Positions 8,751-19,371 of a stretch of 64,000 nucleotides of DNA are shown here, piece by piece. The notes beneath the pieces were generated by a model. The model ran no database searches, was not told the DNA's origin, and was given only the letters and a program-made list of their open reading frames with translations. Source of the DNA: Photobacterium lutimaris (GTDB taxonomy: Bacteria; Pseudomonadota; Gammaproteobacteria; Enterobacterales; Vibrionaceae); assembly GCF_003025555.1 (NCBI RefSeq), contig NZ_PYMH01000002.1, forward strand, positions 186,001-250,000. The letters run 5' to 3'. The position numbers were made by a program, and so were the translations under genes. Within the stretch, counting starts at the first letter, position 1; each line of letters opens with the position of its first letter.

Positions 8751-9318
8751 CACAAGCTGGGTCATTTTGGCTGGCGGTCAAGCCAGCCGAATGGGTGGAA
8801 ATGACAAAGGACTCGTCACGCTTGCTGGGCGAGCAATGATCGAACATGTCATCGACATCCTTGGTACACAAACCGCTTCTATCACCATTAACGCTAACCG
8901 AAATCAAGATACCTATCGTCAATACGGTACAGTATTTGGTGATCACATTAAGAACTATCCAGGCCCACTGGGCGGTATGCATGCCGCCTTACATCATCTT
9001 GATACGGAATGGGTTGGCTTTGTACCTTGTGACTGCCCCGCTCTACCTGCCGATCTCGTCACCAGAATGAGCAACGCCTGCGATAGCAATACTGATATTG
9101 CTGTCGCCCATGACGGCGAACATATTCAACCGGTCGTTACACTGGTTAACCGCCGCGTTTTGCCCAAACTTGAGCAGTTTTTGGAAAATGGCGACCGGAA
9201 AATCATTTTGCTCTATCGCCAGTGCAATATGATCACCGTTGATTTCAGTGATCAACCCAATGCCTTTGTGAACCTCAACACGCCTGAAGAACTGGAACAA
9301 TTCGGACAAGCATTATGA
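8734..9318 (+). CDS. mobA: molybdenum cofactor guanylyltransferase MobA
   Basis: Transfers GMP from GTP to molybdenum-molybdopterin to make the MGD cofactor of DMSO-reductase-family enzymes, in the cytoplasm. The 194-residue product (start at 8734, overlapping tupC) has the nucleotide-binding motif [15 protein letters not shown] (12-26), PLGGMHAAL and the metal-binding [11 protein letters not shown] longer in-frame start at 8689 lies deep inside tupC and is less likely. Its stop overlaps the next start as ATGA. Location in a tungstate uptake operon suggests that the imported metal feeds bis-MGD enzymes. Confidence 0.92.
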   Translation: MPTPDNTSWVILAGGQASRMGGNDKGLVTLAGRAMIEHVIDILGTQTASITINANRNQDTYRQYGTVFGDHIKNYPGPLGGMHAALHHLDTEWVGFVPCDCPALPADLVTRMSNACDSNTDIAVAHDGEHIQPVVTLVNRRVLPKLEQFLENGDRKIILLYRQCNMITVDFSDQPNAFVNLNTPEELEQFGQAL

Positions 9319-11084
9319 ACCCAATTCAATCTACCCTGCCGATACTTGGCTTTGCCGCATGGAGCGGAACAGGTAAAACGACACTGCTAGAAGCGATGCT
9401 GCCAAAATTAGTTGAACATGGTATTCGAGTCGCAGTGATCAAACACGCCCACCATAACTTTGACATCGATAAAGAAGGCAAGGACTCATACCGCCTCCGT
9501 AAGGCCGGTGCCGCACAAATGCTAATATCATCCCGATACCGTCGAGCGATGGTAACCGAGACCCCGGACGAAGAAGCTAGCCTGCCACAATTAATCGCTC
9601 AGCTTGATCTTAACGCGCTAGATCTGATCCTCATTGAAGGTTTCAAAAAACTGAGCTTTCCAAAGATAGAACTACACCGTGAAGAAATCGGCAAGCCTTG
9701 GCTATTTCCCGAAGACAAAAACATAATCGCGATTGCTTCTGACGTGCCGGCCGAGGCTGATCTACCCCAATTGGATATCAATGATCTCAGCAAGCTGACA
9801 CAGTTTGTTGCCGATTATGCCCAACAGCACTCTGGCCAATCATTGCAGTGCAGCGACCTCGACCCGTCGGGTATGTTATCAGTGGCCGAGGGCCGTGATA
9901 GGATCTTGACCCAGATTGTCGCACCTTCCGCTGAAACAACCGTTGCACTTAAAGATGCTTTGGGACAAATTGTCGCAAATGATATTTTATCACCGGTAAA
10001 TGTGCCCCAGCACACCAATTCCGCAATGGATGGCTACGCCATTCGTAGCGATGATTTAAACCGAGACAGTTACCAAGTCGTCGCGCAGGTGATGGCAGGC
10101 CATAGCTACGACCAGCCACTGGTCTCCGGTGAGGCCGTTCGCATCATGACAGGGGCGCCGGTACCGCAAAATGCCGACACCGTCATCATGCGTGAGCAAG
10201 CGACCCAGAGTGGTGACAGCGTCACCTTCGATTTAAGCATGGGGGCAATAAAACCAGGCCAAAATGTCCGCCAAGCCGGTGAAGATCTGGCAATCGGCCA
10301 AGCGGCTGTTCGTGCTGGAACACAAATCACGGCACCTGAACTGGGTATGATCGCTTCGCTGGGGTTAGACTCTGTGACTATCCGCCCTCAAGTTAAAGTG
10401 GCGATATTTTCAACCGGTGACGAAGTACAACACCCAGGTGAAATGCAGAAACCGAACTGTATCTACGATTCAAACCGCTACACTCTGCATGCCATGCTGA
10501 GCAAAATCGGCTGTGACGTGATTGATCTGGGTATCATCGAAGACAGTGAACAAGCACTGGAAGCAACGCTGACATCAGCTAGCCAGCAAGCAGATCTTAT
10601 CCTCTCTTCAGGGGGTGTTTCGGTAGGCGATGCCGATTACATCAAAACGGTTCTCGACAAATTGGGGCAAATCAATTTCTGGCGTATCAATATGAGGCCA
10701 GGACGCCCACTCGCTTTTGGCCATATTGATACAACCCCTTTCTTTGGCCTGCCGGGTAACCCTGTCGCGGTTATGGTCGTATTTATGCAGTTCGTTGAGC
10801 CCGCCATTCGCAAGCTTCAAGGCATACCTGAATGGCAGGCTCCATACTTTAATGCTGTTGCCGAAGAGAAGCTACGCTCTCGCCCTGGCCGCACAGAATA
10901 CAGCCGTGGTGTGTTTGGTATCGACGCCAACGGTCGCCTGACAGTAAGAAGTGCCGGCAAGCAAGGTTCAGGGATCTTGCGTTCAATGAGCGAAGCCAAC
11001 TGCTTGATTGAGATCTTACCCGAGCAACCGGGTGTGGAGATTGGTGAAAAAGTACGCGTAATTCCGCTGGAAAACCGTATATAA
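9315..11084 (+). CDS. MobB-MoeA fusion protein (Moco biosynthesis)
   Basis: Two enzymes in one 589-residue chain. Residues 1-170 are MobB, a GTP-binding adaptor with P-loop WSGTGKTT (16-23) and the region [12 protein letters not shown]. Residues 180-589 are MoeA, the molybdopterin molybdotransferase that inserts Mo (or W) into adenylylated molybdopterin; it has the conserved NSAMDGYA (Asp239), the MPT-binding [11 protein letters not shown] and GLPGNPVA. The ATG overlaps the mobA stop (ATGA). MobB-MoeA fusions are known in other gammaproteobacteria. The fusion would place metal insertion next to GMP attachment. Last gene of the operon; a strong terminator follows 80 bp on. Confidence 0.93.
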   Translation: MNPIQSTLPILGFAAWSGTGKTTLLEAMLPKLVEHGIRVAVIKHAHHNFDIDKEGKDSYRLRKAGAAQMLISSRYRRAMVTETPDEEASLPQLIAQLDLNALDLILIEGFKKLSFPKIELHREEIGKPWLFPEDKNIIAIASDVPAEADLPQLDINDLSKLTQFVADYAQQHSGQSLQCSDLDPSGMLSVAEGRDRILTQIVAPSAETTVALKDALGQIVANDILSPVNVPQHTNSAMDGYAIRSDDLNRDSYQVVAQVMAGHSYDQPLVSGEAVRIMTGAPVPQNADTVIMREQATQSGDSVTFDLSMGAIKPGQNVRQAGEDLAIGQAAVRAGTQITAPELGMIASLGLDSVTIRPQVKVAIFSTGDEVQHPGEMQKPNCIYDSNRYTLHAMLSKIGCDVIDLGIIEDSEQALEATLTSASQQADLILSSGGVSVGDADYIKTVLDKLGQINFWRINMRPGRPLAFGHIDTTPFFGLPGNPVAVMVVFMQFVEPAIRKLQGIPEWQAPYFNAVAEEKLRSRPGRTEYSRGVFGIDANGRLTVRSAGKQGSGILRSMSEANCLIEILPEQPGVEIGEKVRVIPLENRI

Positions 11085-11164
11085 ACGGTCGAAGGGATGG
11101 TCTCTGCCCTGTTCAAACACAGTAGCAGAGACTTCCAACCTGAGAGATTTACTGCATTATTATG

Positions 11165-11216
11165 AGCACTCAGCAAACGGCGTGTAAGCCACCGTTTACT
11201 GAGTGCTTATTTTTTG
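11165..11216 (+). terminator. intrinsic terminator of the tup-mob-moe operon
   Basis: Long stem with outer arms AGCACTCAG/CTGAGTGCT and an inner AAACGG/CCGTTT pairing, then TATTTTTT. A weaker inverted repeat (GTCTCTGC/GCAGAGAC, 11100-11132) with no T run precedes it. Confidence 0.9.
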
Positions 11217-11736
11217 CAGCTTCCGTGCTACTTTATTTTTCCTGAGCTTCTACACGTCTAGAAGTTGGTTTATTGTGCTACGTTTGTACATAGCCTCTTT
11301 GAATTGCTCAGATAAAGTAACCTAGCCATTGTTCGTCAATTACTGACAACCTGTCTGTATACCTGCTATCAAAGCCAGTCCAGCGACTAAACTGAACCTT
11401 CGCTTGTCAAGTTGGTATTAAACGACTTTCTATCATTATTGATAAGTGTTTGTATGTTATTGTCATTTATGTCGTTTTCGGCAATAGTACAAAATTATGT
11501 ATTAAGTTGCACTAAAAAATTATTCTCACGCTATACTAGCAACCATAAGTGTGACATATATAATCGATCTTAGTGATTTGGAATAGCAATTGACCTATTA
11601 CTAAGTTGAATTTGAGTCACTATCACCAAATTTTTTCATGTACTTCCTAGCATTTTTCACTGGCTAGACCATTTAACATGAAGATATCGGGTAGAATAGT
11701 TGACAGTTTAATTAATCCACTATCAGTACGTTAGGC
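11217..11736. other. 520-bp AT-rich intergenic region without a gene
   Basis: No ORF with a plausible start and ribosome site, and no RNA gene, was recognised. It is rich in A and T towards the right and holds promoter-like pieces (a TTGCAC followed by TATACT near 11503-11535, and TTGACA at about 11700), none with ideal spacing. It probably carries the promoter of the DUF3581 gene and perhaps an unrecognised small RNA. Confidence 0.4.
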
Positions 11737-12453
11737 ATGTTTCTAGATTCATATTACTTAGAAGAGAATGGTGTATTCAGCTTTACCCGTGAGCAAGCGA
11801 GTCACTTTGCAAAAAAAATCGCTGGCGATTTCAATCCCATTCATGATGAAGATAACAAACGCTTCTGCGTCCCTGGTGATCTTTTGTTTTCTGTTGTGCT
11901 TTCCCGTGCTGGCATCAGCAAGAAGATGCGATTTGAATTTGCAGGCATGATCAACGATGGTGTCGGATTGAAAGCGCACCACAGTTGCTTCAATGATTTT
12001 GCGATTGTAGACGACGCAGGTAAAGAATACCTTCATGTTACCCGTGAAGGTGATATCAACACCGATAAAACCCTTATTGAACAAGTCACTAAAAACTATG
12101 TTCAATTCTCGGGAATGAACTTCCCACACATCATGGTGCCTTTGATGAAGTCGAAAGACATCATGATCAACACCGTACGCCCACTGGTTATCTACGAAAG
12201 CATGGAGCTTAATTTTGATCGTTTAGATCTCACCGCTCCTACCGTTGAGCTCGCAGAGTCTCAAATCGAAGTTGAAGGCAAGCGCGGTAGCGTGACACTG
12301 AACTTCCACTTCAAGGAAAATGGTGAAGTCGTTGGTACCGGTCGCAAGCGTATGCTGATGAGTGGCTTGAAGCCCTACAGCCAAGAAGCTATTGATGACT
12401 TGGTTGAACGCTTCAATGCACGCAAAACCCTGTTTTCTTCAGCAGCAGCATAA
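11737..12453 (+). CDS. DUF3581 family protein
   Basis: A 238-residue soluble protein of the DUF3581 family, conserved in Vibrio, Shewanella and relatives and of unknown function. The N-terminal stretch GDFNPIHDEDN resembles the active-site segment of MaoC-type hot-dog hydratases/dehydratases, and the overall length allows two hot-dog folds, so a role on acyl-CoA/ACP-like ligands is possible (inference only). It stands alone between terminators. Confidence 0.8.
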   Translation: MFLDSYYLEENGVFSFTREQASHFAKKIAGDFNPIHDEDNKRFCVPGDLLFSVVLSRAGISKKMRFEFAGMINDGVGLKAHHSCFNDFAIVDDAGKEYLHVTREGDINTDKTLIEQVTKNYVQFSGMNFPHIMVPLMKSKDIMINTVRPLVIYESMELNFDRLDLTAPTVELAESQIEVEGKRGSVTLNFHFKENGEVVGTGRKRMLMSGLKPYSQEAIDDLVERFNARKTLFSSAAA

Positions 12454-12478
12454 ATCGTTTACTTAACAACAAATACTT

Positions 12479-12511
12479 TTAAAAAGCCGTCTTGATGACG
12501 GCTTTTTCTTT
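12479..12511 (+). terminator. intrinsic terminator after the DUF3581 gene
   Basis: AAAAAGCCGTC, a short loop, GACGGCTTTTT: strong GC stem with flanking A and T runs, about 27 bp after the stop. Confidence 0.9.
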
Positions 12512-12567
12512 ATATGTCCACCAGCACGAATTCCCATTCAATACCGTTATAGCCCCCTATACTTAAT

Positions 12568-12607
12568 GTTGTCATATTGTAATGACAACTCAATCCATGA
12601 TGATAAT
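12568..12607 (+). promoter_or_regulatory. inverted repeat overlapping a candidate promoter
   Basis: Perfect 8-bp arms GTTGTCAT and ATGACAAC are separated by 6 bp (12568-12589). A TTGTAA (12578-12583) spaced 18 bp from GATAAT (12602-12607) could be the promoter of the secreted-protein gene at 12632, in which case a repressor bound to the repeat would cover its -35. The regulator is unknown. Confidence 0.4.
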
Positions 12608-12631
12608 TTCAAATAAGACGGAGAATTAATC

Positions 12632-13192
12632 ATGGTTAATCTCTTAAAATCGACTCTTTGTGTATCTGCAATTCTTTCAACCAGCCTGTTTACCTTTTCT
12701 TCCCTTGCCGAAGACAGCAAGATGACGGAAGATTTAATGACAGAAAAAATAGGCCGAGCTAAATCTGCCGCCCCAGCCTCTATCAGTGACGATGCAACAA
12801 TTGTTATAGATGGTAAGGTTGTTGTTGAAGGCTCAAACGGTTGGACATGTATGCCTGATACTTTCCCTGGTGACGGTATGCCTATGTGCAACGATGCGGT
12901 TTGGATGGAAATGCTAACCGCAATGGTAAACAAGAAAGATTTTACAGCAACAAAAATTGGTATTTCGTACATGTTGCAAGGTGACCGCGGTGCCGGCGTT
13001 AGCAACTCAGATCCTTATCACGCCGATCCTAAATCCGCTGATGATTACGTTGAGACAGGGCCGCACCTAATGATCATTGTACCGAAAGCCATGCTCGACG
13101 GGCTTACCGACGATCCTTCTACCGGTGGGCCTTACGTCATGTGGAAAGACACACCTTACGTACACATTATGGTACCTGTTGCCGACAAGTAA
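12632..13192 (+). CDS. secreted protein of unknown function
   Basis: A 186-residue protein with a clear Sec signal peptide (about 1-26, cleavage near SLAED). The mature part has a Cys pair (in GWTCMP and PMCNDAVW), a Met-rich conserved centre (GISYMLQGD, then SNSDPY) and a C-terminal strand pattern ending in HIMVPVADK. A GGAG Shine-Dalgarno precedes the ATG. I recognise the GWTCMPD...CND pattern as shared by hypothetical proteins but know no function. The position of Cys and Met would permit a disulfide or a metal site. Single gene between an operator-like repeat and a terminator. Confidence 0.8.
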   Translation: MVNLLKSTLCVSAILSTSLFTFSSLAEDSKMTEDLMTEKIGRAKSAAPASISDDATIVIDGKVVVEGSNGWTCMPDTFPGDGMPMCNDAVWMEMLTAMVNKKDFTATKIGISYMLQGDRGAGVSNSDPYHADPKSADDYVETGPHLMIIVPKAMLDGLTDDPSTGGPYVMWKDTPYVHIMVPVADK

Positions 13193-13239
13193 CTTAATGA
13201 ACGTTAGATGCCATAATAACCAACCCGGTGGACAATAAG

Positions 13240-13267
13240 CCCAGCTATCAATAGCTGGGTTTTCTTT
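13240..13267 (+). terminator. intrinsic terminator
   Basis: Stem CCCAGCTAT/ATAGCTGGG with a very short loop followed by TTTTCTTT, 47 bp after the stop of the secreted-protein gene. Confidence 0.8.
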
Positions 13268-13328
13268 CGGTGGTGCGTAATGTCACCCGAACAGCAAGCA
13301 ATGGCAATCGCCACCTGAGTCCTTGCCA

Positions 13329-13348
13329 ACGAATTTTAGAGAATTCGT
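13329..13348. promoter_or_regulatory. inverted repeat upstream of the RND pump genes
   Basis: ACGAATT, six bases, AATTCGT: perfect 7-bp arms about 115 bp before the adaptor start. The size fits a TetR- or MarR-type operator. No regulator gene adjoins the pump operon, so any repressor would be encoded elsewhere. Confidence 0.35.
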
Positions 13349-13462
13349 GCAAAGATAAGACACTACGCCAGCCTAAACCCGAATAAGCTATTCATTACTC
13401 TTGATGATGACTACATGACTTAATCACGCTTTAAGTTTGTAGCTCTAAGGTAGGTTGGCGTA

Positions 13463-14641
13463 ATGTTCAGTGTTAAGCAGCAACTATTACAACCCTTTTT
13501 TTTGTTTTTAGCCCTGCTGAGCTTGGTATTTATACAGGGTTGTGAAGAAAAGCCGACTGCACCGCCACAAACGCCGCAATACGATATCGGATACGTCACG
13601 GTAGCAACGAAGACGGTTGAACTGCGTGATGAAATGCCAGGACGAACAATTGCCTCCTATCAGGCCGAGGTCCGCCCGCAGGTGGGGGGTATTATCCTCA
13701 GGCAGCTGTTTGAGGAAGGGACGATGGTGCAGAAAGGTCAGCCTCTTTATCAAATTGACCCGGCGCCGTTCCAACTCTTATTAGATCAAGCCCGTTCTGA
13801 TTTAAATAAGGCGTCAGCGAATCTTGCTACAGCAAGGAACCGAGCAGACCGCTATCGCCGTCTGGTGAGGGAAAAAGCAGTCTCGAGACAAGATTACGAC
13901 GATGCTGTTGCCACCTACCAAGAAGCGCAATCGAATGTCGCCAGTGCGAAGGCCAGTGTCGAAAACGCCAAAATCAACCTTAACTATACCAAAGTGAACA
14001 CGCCGATTGATGGTCGTGCTGGTCGCTCTTCAGTTACAGCGGGGGCTTTGGTCACCGCAAATCAATCGGCACCTCTGGTCACCGTACAAACCTACAACCC
14101 GATGCATGTCGATCTTACCGCATCGAGCACTGAACTATTGCAGTTTAGGCGCGAATTGGCGCAAGGTGCCTTCAAGCGAACAGAGACCGAGCTTGGCGAT
14201 ATACAGCTCTCCCTCGAGGACGGCACAATATACGATCAATTGGGCACCGTCTTGTTTTCTGATATCAATATTGATGAAACAACAGGCTCTTTCGTTCTCA
14301 GAGTATCATTCCCCAATCCACAGCAAATACTTCTCCCCGGCATGTTTGTCAGGGCATCACTGCCTCGGGGAATTGTCGACAACGCCATTTTGATCCCTGC
14401 GAAAGCCTTAACCCGAACCCCAAAAGGCGATGCACAGGTGAGTATTATTGGCCAAGACAATAAAGTGGAAGTTCGCACCGTCAAAACTGAACGGCTTATA
14501 AATAATCAATGGTTGATCACTCAAGGGTTAAATGTTGGCGAGAAAGTCATCGTCGATGGCTTGCAGTTTGTCCGCTCCGGAGCACCTGTTAGTAAATCTC
14601 ATGAAGTAAGCACCTCCAAAGTAAATAATCCATCGAAATAG
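13463..14641 (+). CDS. RND efflux periplasmic adaptor (AcrA/MexA family)
   Basis: Membrane-fusion subunit that joins the inner-membrane pump to the outer-membrane channel. A 392-residue lipoprotein precursor with lipobox VFIQGC (Cys27). Domain order is typical: beta-barrel/lipoyl N-half (REVRPQVGG-like strand VRPQVGGII), alpha-helical hairpin (about 100-170, with LDQARSDLNKA and YQEAQSNVASAKA), lipoyl C-half (NYTKVNTPIDGRAG) and beta-barrel and membrane-proximal domains. First gene of a three-gene operon, 13 bp from the pump gene. Confidence 0.92.
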   Translation: MFSVKQQLLQPFFLFLALLSLVFIQGCEEKPTAPPQTPQYDIGYVTVATKTVELRDEMPGRTIASYQAEVRPQVGGIILRQLFEEGTMVQKGQPLYQIDPAPFQLLLDQARSDLNKASANLATARNRADRYRRLVREKAVSRQDYDDAVATYQEAQSNVASAKASVENAKINLNYTKVNTPIDGRAGRSSVTAGALVTANQSAPLVTVQTYNPMHVDLTASSTELLQFRRELAQGAFKRTETELGDIQLSLEDGTIYDQLGTVLFSDINIDETTGSFVLRVSFPNPQQILLPGMFVRASLPRGIVDNAILIPAKALTRTPKGDAQVSIIGQDNKVEVRTVKTERLINNQWLITQGLNVGEKVIVDGLQFVRSGAPVSKSHEVSTSKVNNPSK

Positions 14642-14654
14642 ATAGGACGGGGTC

Positions 14655-17600
14655 ATGGCACATTTTTTTATACAGCGACCTGTTTTCGCGTGGGTGCTTG
14701 CAATTATGGTCATGCTGGCAGGCATTATCTCGATTATCTTGTTACCCATAGCCCAATACCCAACCATAGCGCCACCGGCGATTCAAATCTCGGCGACTTA
14801 CCCTGGTGCATCGGCAAAAACAGCTGAAGATTCAGTAACTCAGGTGATCGAGCAGCAGATGAATGGTCTCGATAATCTGCTTTACATGTCATCGACATCC
14901 GATTCATTCGGTAATATCACCACCACGCTGACTTTCGATGCCGGTACCGACCCTGATATTGCACAGGTACAGGTGCAGAATAAACTTTCAGCCGCAACGC
15001 CGTTACTACCGCTTGAGGTACAAAACCAAGGGGTGAAGGTAGAAAAAGCAAGTAGCTCTATATTAATGGTGATCGGTTTTGTATCTGATGATCCCTCTTT
15101 AACCAATGAAGATATTTCAGATTACATCTCCAGTAATGTATTAGATCCCCTCAGCCGAGTAGACGGCGTGGGACAAACTCAGTTATTCGGGGCCGAATAT
15201 GCGATGCGGATATGGCTCAACCCCTATCACCTTGAAAATTACGATCTAATGCCATCCGATATCGTGGCTGCAATTCAAGAACAAAATGCCCAAGTCTCGG
15301 CCGGCCAGCTCGGTGCAGCCCCCGCGGTTCCGGGCCAACAACTCAATGCCACTATTACGGCCCAGTCTAGATTGCAAACGGTCGCGCAATTTGAAAACAT
15401 CTTGCTCAAGGTCAACCCTGATGGCTCTCAGGTTTTGATGGAAGATGTTGCCAAAGTCCAGCTGGGCTCTGCGTCATACCAAACCGTCTCGAATTACAAC
15501 AAACAGCCAGCAACGGGGATCTCTATTGCCCTAGCGACCGGTAAAAACGCTTTGGAGACCGCCAAGGCCGTTAGGACAAAACTTGATGAGCTTGTCCCCT
15601 TCTTTCCCGAAGGCATTACCGTTGTCTACCCCTACGACACCACACCCTTTATTGAAATATCGATTGAAGAAGTGGTTAAAACCCTACTCGAAGCCATCTT
15701 CCTCGTTTTCTTGGTTATGCTGTTGTTCCTACAGAGTTTCAGGGCAACCCTGATCCCAACGATTGCAGTGCCGGTGGTCGTACTGGGTACCTTTGCCGTG
15801 TTGCTGACGTTAGGCTATTCGATTAACACATTAACCATGTTCGCGCTGGTGTTGGCGATTGGCCTGTTGGTCGATGATGCCATCGTGGTAGTGGAAAACG
15901 TTGAGCGGATCATGGAAGAAGAAGGGCTAGGTGCGAGGGAAGCGACTGAGAAATCAATGACCCAAATTACCAGTGCCCTGGTCGGTATTGGTATGGTCCT
16001 TTGCGCCGTCTTTATCCCCATGGCCTTCTTTGCTGGTTCGACTGGGGCTATCTACCGCCAGTTTTCCATCACCATCGTCACCGCCGTTGCCTTATCCGTT
16101 ATGGTTGCTATTATCCTGACCCCAACCTTGTGTATTGGCTTGCTCAAAACAACCGATGGACACAAGACCACCGGGTTTGCCGGATGGTTTAACCGCAACT
16201 TCACTAAGGCAACAGACAAATACACTGCCGCAGTGACGTTTATCACCCACCGCAGTGCCCGCTTTCTGTTGATTTACCTAGGAGTAAGCGTTGTGATGGC
16301 TTTACTGTTCTTGCGTTTGCCCAGTAGCTTCCTTCCCGATGAAGACCAAGGCATCATGATGAGTATGGTGCAGCTTCCCAGTGGTTCAACCCAAGAACAA
16401 ACATTAAAGATCCTCAGTAAGGTTGAAGATCACTTCCTCGACGCAGAAAAGGAAAATGTAAAATCCGTTTTCTCTGTTTCTGGCTTTAGCTTCGCCGGTT
16501 CCGGTGCCAACACGGGAATGATGTTCATTGCACTCAATGACTGGGATGAGCGCACCGCAGCCAGTGACAAGGTCAATGCCATTGTCAGGCGAGCGATGGC
16601 GGCCTTCACCGAAATACCACAAGCGCTGATTTTTGCCTTTGCCCCTCCAGCTATTATGGAACTCGGTAACGCCACCGGTTTTGATATGTTCTTGCAAGAT
16701 CGCTCGGGGCTGGGCCATGAAAAAATGACCGAGGCGAGAAATCAGTTATTAGGCATGGCGGCGCAAAGCCCCAACTTGCTTCAAGTCAGGCCAAACGGAC
16801 TCAATGATACACCGCAGTACCATATCCAAATTGACCAACTCAAAGCCCGGGCACTTGGGGTATCCATTAACGACATAAACAGCACACTCGGTACTGCGTT
16901 AGGCAGTAACTACGTCAACGATTTCGTCGATCGTGGCAGGATCAAGCAGGTCTATGTACAAGCTGATATGCCTTACCGCATGAACCCTGAAGATATCATG
17001 GAATGGAAAGTCAGGAACCAATCTGGCGAAATGGTGGCGATGCGGGTGTTCAGTAAAGGGGAATGGACCTATGGTTCCCCTCGCCTCGAACGCTACAACG
17101 GCACATCAGCCATGGAGATTTTAGGCGAACCGGCTGCCGGTGTCAGTACCGGTGAAGCAATGCTCGAAATGGAGCAAATTGTTAGCCAGTTGCCACAAGG
17201 CGTCGGGCTTGAATGGACCGGTATGTCATACCAAGAGCGTATTTCCAGTGGTCAGGCACCTCTACTCTATGCACTGTCGATACTTATCGTTTTCCTCTGT
17301 CTTGCCGCACTCTATGAGAGCTGGGCGGTACCATTTTCAGTCATTCTCATTATCCCACTTGGAGTATTGGGTGCCGTATCAGCGACCTTGCTTTTCGGGC
17401 TCGATAATGATGTTTACTTTCAAGTTGGTTTGCTGACAACCATTGGCCTTGGATCAAAGAACGCCATCATGATTGTTGAATTTGCCAAGGCCTATCATGA
17501 CTCTGGTGAAGACATGTTCAAAGCGGCCATACATGCCGCCAAGATCCGCCTGCGACCGATACTCATGACCTCGCTGGCATTTGGAATGGGGGTGGCACCC

Positions 17601-17786
17601 TTGGCTATTTCCAGTGGGGCCGGTTCAGGTGCTCAGAATGCGGTAGGTACAGGTGTTGTTGGTGGTGTTATCACCGCGACCTTCCTCGGGATCTTCTTCG
17701 TGCCATTGTTTTTTGTCGTCGTAACAAGAGTATTCCACGGACCAGACACATCCCCTACACCAGCAGAGGAGACCCCGCATGACTAA
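14655..17786 (+). CDS. RND multidrug efflux transporter, inner membrane (AcrB/HAE1 family)
   Basis: Proton-driven trimeric exporter of drugs, dyes and detergents, 1043 residues, the normal AcrB length. The N-terminus [14 protein letters not shown], the TM4 segment with proton-relay Asp-Asp ([16 protein letters not shown]) and the TM10/11 region ([16 protein letters not shown], with the relay Lys present) are intact. Two large periplasmic loops follow TM1 and TM7 as expected. It overlaps the channel gene by 8 bp. The combination with a dedicated outer-membrane channel resembles MexAB-OprM or VmeTUV rather than AcrAB, which borrows TolC. Specificity cannot be read from sequence. Confidence 0.95.
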   Translation: MAHFFIQRPVFAWVLAIMVMLAGIISIILLPIAQYPTIAPPAIQISATYPGASAKTAEDSVTQVIEQQMNGLDNLLYMSSTSDSFGNITTTLTFDAGTDPDIAQVQVQNKLSAATPLLPLEVQNQGVKVEKASSSILMVIGFVSDDPSLTNEDISDYISSNVLDPLSRVDGVGQTQLFGAEYAMRIWLNPYHLENYDLMPSDIVAAIQEQNAQVSAGQLGAAPAVPGQQLNATITAQSRLQTVAQFENILLKVNPDGSQVLMEDVAKVQLGSASYQTVSNYNKQPATGISIALATGKNALETAKAVRTKLDELVPFFPEGITVVYPYDTTPFIEISIEEVVKTLLEAIFLVFLVMLLFLQSFRATLIPTIAVPVVVLGTFAVLLTLGYSINTLTMFALVLAIGLLVDDAIVVVENVERIMEEEGLGAREATEKSMTQITSALVGIGMVLCAVFIPMAFFAGSTGAIYRQFSITIVTAVALSVMVAIILTPTLCIGLLKTTDGHKTTGFAGWFNRNFTKATDKYTAAVTFITHRSARFLLIYLGVSVVMALLFLRLPSSFLPDEDQGIMMSMVQLPSGSTQEQTLKILSKVEDHFLDAEKENVKSVFSVSGFSFAGSGANTGMMFIALNDWDERTAASDKVNAIVRRAMAAFTEIPQALIFAFAPPAIMELGNATGFDMFLQDRSGLGHEKMTEARNQLLGMAAQSPNLLQVRPNGLNDTPQYHIQIDQLKARALGVSINDINSTLGTALGSNYVNDFVDRGRIKQVYVQADMPYRMNPEDIMEWKVRNQSGEMVAMRVFSKGEWTYGSPRLERYNGTSAMEILGEPAAGVSTGEAMLEMEQIVSQLPQGVGLEWTGMSYQERISSGQAPLLYALSILIVFLCLAALYESWAVPFSVILIIPLGVLGAVSATLLFGLDNDVYFQVGLLTTIGLGSKNAIMIVEFAKAYHDSGEDMFKAAIHAAKIRLRPILMTSLAFGMGVAPLAISSGAGSGAQNAVGTGVVGGVITATFLGIFFVPLFFVVVTRVFHGPDTSPTPAEETPHD

Positions 17787-19302
17787 ACCAACGTCGCTGG
17801 TTTTCTGCTTTGGTCTGGCCACTAGTCTCGCTGGCTGTATTAACTTTATCCCGGCTTATCACCAACCAACAGCGCCAGTCGAAACTAAATGGCCTGTGGA
17901 TGAGAGTGCCAATAGCTTTTCTATCTACACCGGCAGTAATGTCCCGGGTACCTCTAAGACACAGTCGCCGTCTCCGGCTGCGAGCAACCGGGTTTCCCCT
18001 AATGAAGACTGGCGGGCATTTATTCAGAGCAACAAACTGACTCAAGTTATAGAACTTGCCCTTCGCAACAACCGCGATGTGCGCATTGCGATTCTAAATA
18101 TCCAGCGCGCAGAGGCTCAATACGGTATCCAACGAGCAAGCCGATTACCCAATATTGATCTTGGCGTAACCGGTGCCAACCAGCGCTTGTCGGAAAACGT
18201 CAATAATGGCAACTCAACCATTAGCCGCCAGTACAGTGTTGATCTTGGCGTCAGTAATTATGAAATTGATTTTTGGGGCCGAATTCAAAGCCTAGAGCAG
18301 CAAGCGCTGGAGCAATATCTATCGACTATCGAAGCTCGTAAAAACACCCAACTCAGTTTGATCAGTAGTGTGATTGAGTCATACCTCACCTTAATTGCCG
18401 ACCAACGCCTGCTACGCTTAGCGGAAGAGACCCTCGCGATACAACGAGATTCTCTTGCCCTGACAGTGAAAAGCTTTAATAGTGGTGTCGCAACCGGTTT
18501 AGATGTTGCCCGAGCCAAGACGACGGTTGCTACCGCACTCAAAGATGTCGCGGTATTTACCAGCCAAGTGGATGTGGACATCAATGCGCTGAATACCTTG
18601 GTGGGTAAAGCCGTCCCCATATACCTTCTTCCCCAGTTAGCGGATAACATCGGGTTTGCCCCTATCCATGTCGGTGTCCCTTCAGATGTACTGCTGCGCC
18701 GGCCAGACATTTTATCTGCCGAACACCAACTTCGCTCCACCAACGCGAACATTGGCGCAGCACGTGCAGCGTACTTCCCGACCATCTCTTTGACGACTAC
18801 AGGTGGGCTGCTCAGTACTTCTGCCGATGACCTATTCTCTGGCGATAGCCGAAGTTGGGTATTCACGCCAAACCTTGTTTTACCCATTTTCAATTGGGGT
18901 GAGCTGGACAGCCAACTAGATGTGTCTATTGCTGATCAGCAAATTGCGTTGAATCAGTACGAACTCGCTATCCAAACCGCCTTCCGAGAAGTGGCCGATG
19001 CTCTAGCTAACCAAGCGACGTTGAATGATCAGGTCTCAGCCCAGCAAATGCTGGTTGATGCCACCAGTGAGAGCTTCCGCTTATCTAACCTGCGTTTTGA
19101 CGAAGGGGTTGATGACTACTTCACGGTGCTAGATTCACAGCGAGAGTACTATACCGCTCAGCAAGAACTCATAAACACTAAGCTAACCGAAGCGCTTAAC
19201 TTGGTGACGTTATACAAAGTTCTCGGAGGGGGATGGGTAGAAAGTGATGTGCCAATGCCTGATTCATTGCCTTCGACAGGGGCGTTGTACGACAGTCAGT
19301 AA
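17779..19302 (+). CDS. RND efflux outer-membrane channel lipoprotein (OprM/NodT family)
   Basis: TolC-like exit duct of the pump. A 507-residue lipoprotein precursor with lipobox SLAGC (Cys20) and two OEP repeats (about 75-280 and 290-485). Landmarks: [14 protein letters not shown], the conserved LLRRPDI segment that starts the second repeat, and [19 protein letters not shown] near the C-terminus. Translationally coupled to the transporter gene (8-bp overlap). Confidence 0.93.
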   Translation: MTKPTSLVFCFGLATSLAGCINFIPAYHQPTAPVETKWPVDESANSFSIYTGSNVPGTSKTQSPSPAASNRVSPNEDWRAFIQSNKLTQVIELALRNNRDVRIAILNIQRAEAQYGIQRASRLPNIDLGVTGANQRLSENVNNGNSTISRQYSVDLGVSNYEIDFWGRIQSLEQQALEQYLSTIEARKNTQLSLISSVIESYLTLIADQRLLRLAEETLAIQRDSLALTVKSFNSGVATGLDVARAKTTVATALKDVAVFTSQVDVDINALNTLVGKAVPIYLLPQLADNIGFAPIHVGVPSDVLLRRPDILSAEHQLRSTNANIGAARAAYFPTISLTTTGGLLSTSADDLFSGDSRSWVFTPNLVLPIFNWGELDSQLDVSIADQQIALNQYELAIQTAFREVADALANQATLNDQVSAQQMLVDATSESFRLSNLRFDEGVDDYFTVLDSQREYYTAQQELINTKLTEALNLVTLYKVLGGGWVESDVPMPDSLPSTGALYDSQ

Positions 19303-19346
19303 TTCAAAAGAGACTGTCTCTTGAGCGTATTTCCGTGAATAACAAA

Positions 19347-19371
19347 AAGGGCTACTGATGTAGCCCTTGTT
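19347..19371 (+). terminator. hairpin terminator after the pump operon
   Basis: AAGGGCTAC, loop TGAT, GTAGCCCTT followed by GTTAATT. The stem is strong but the T run is short, so the strength is uncertain. Confidence 0.6.
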
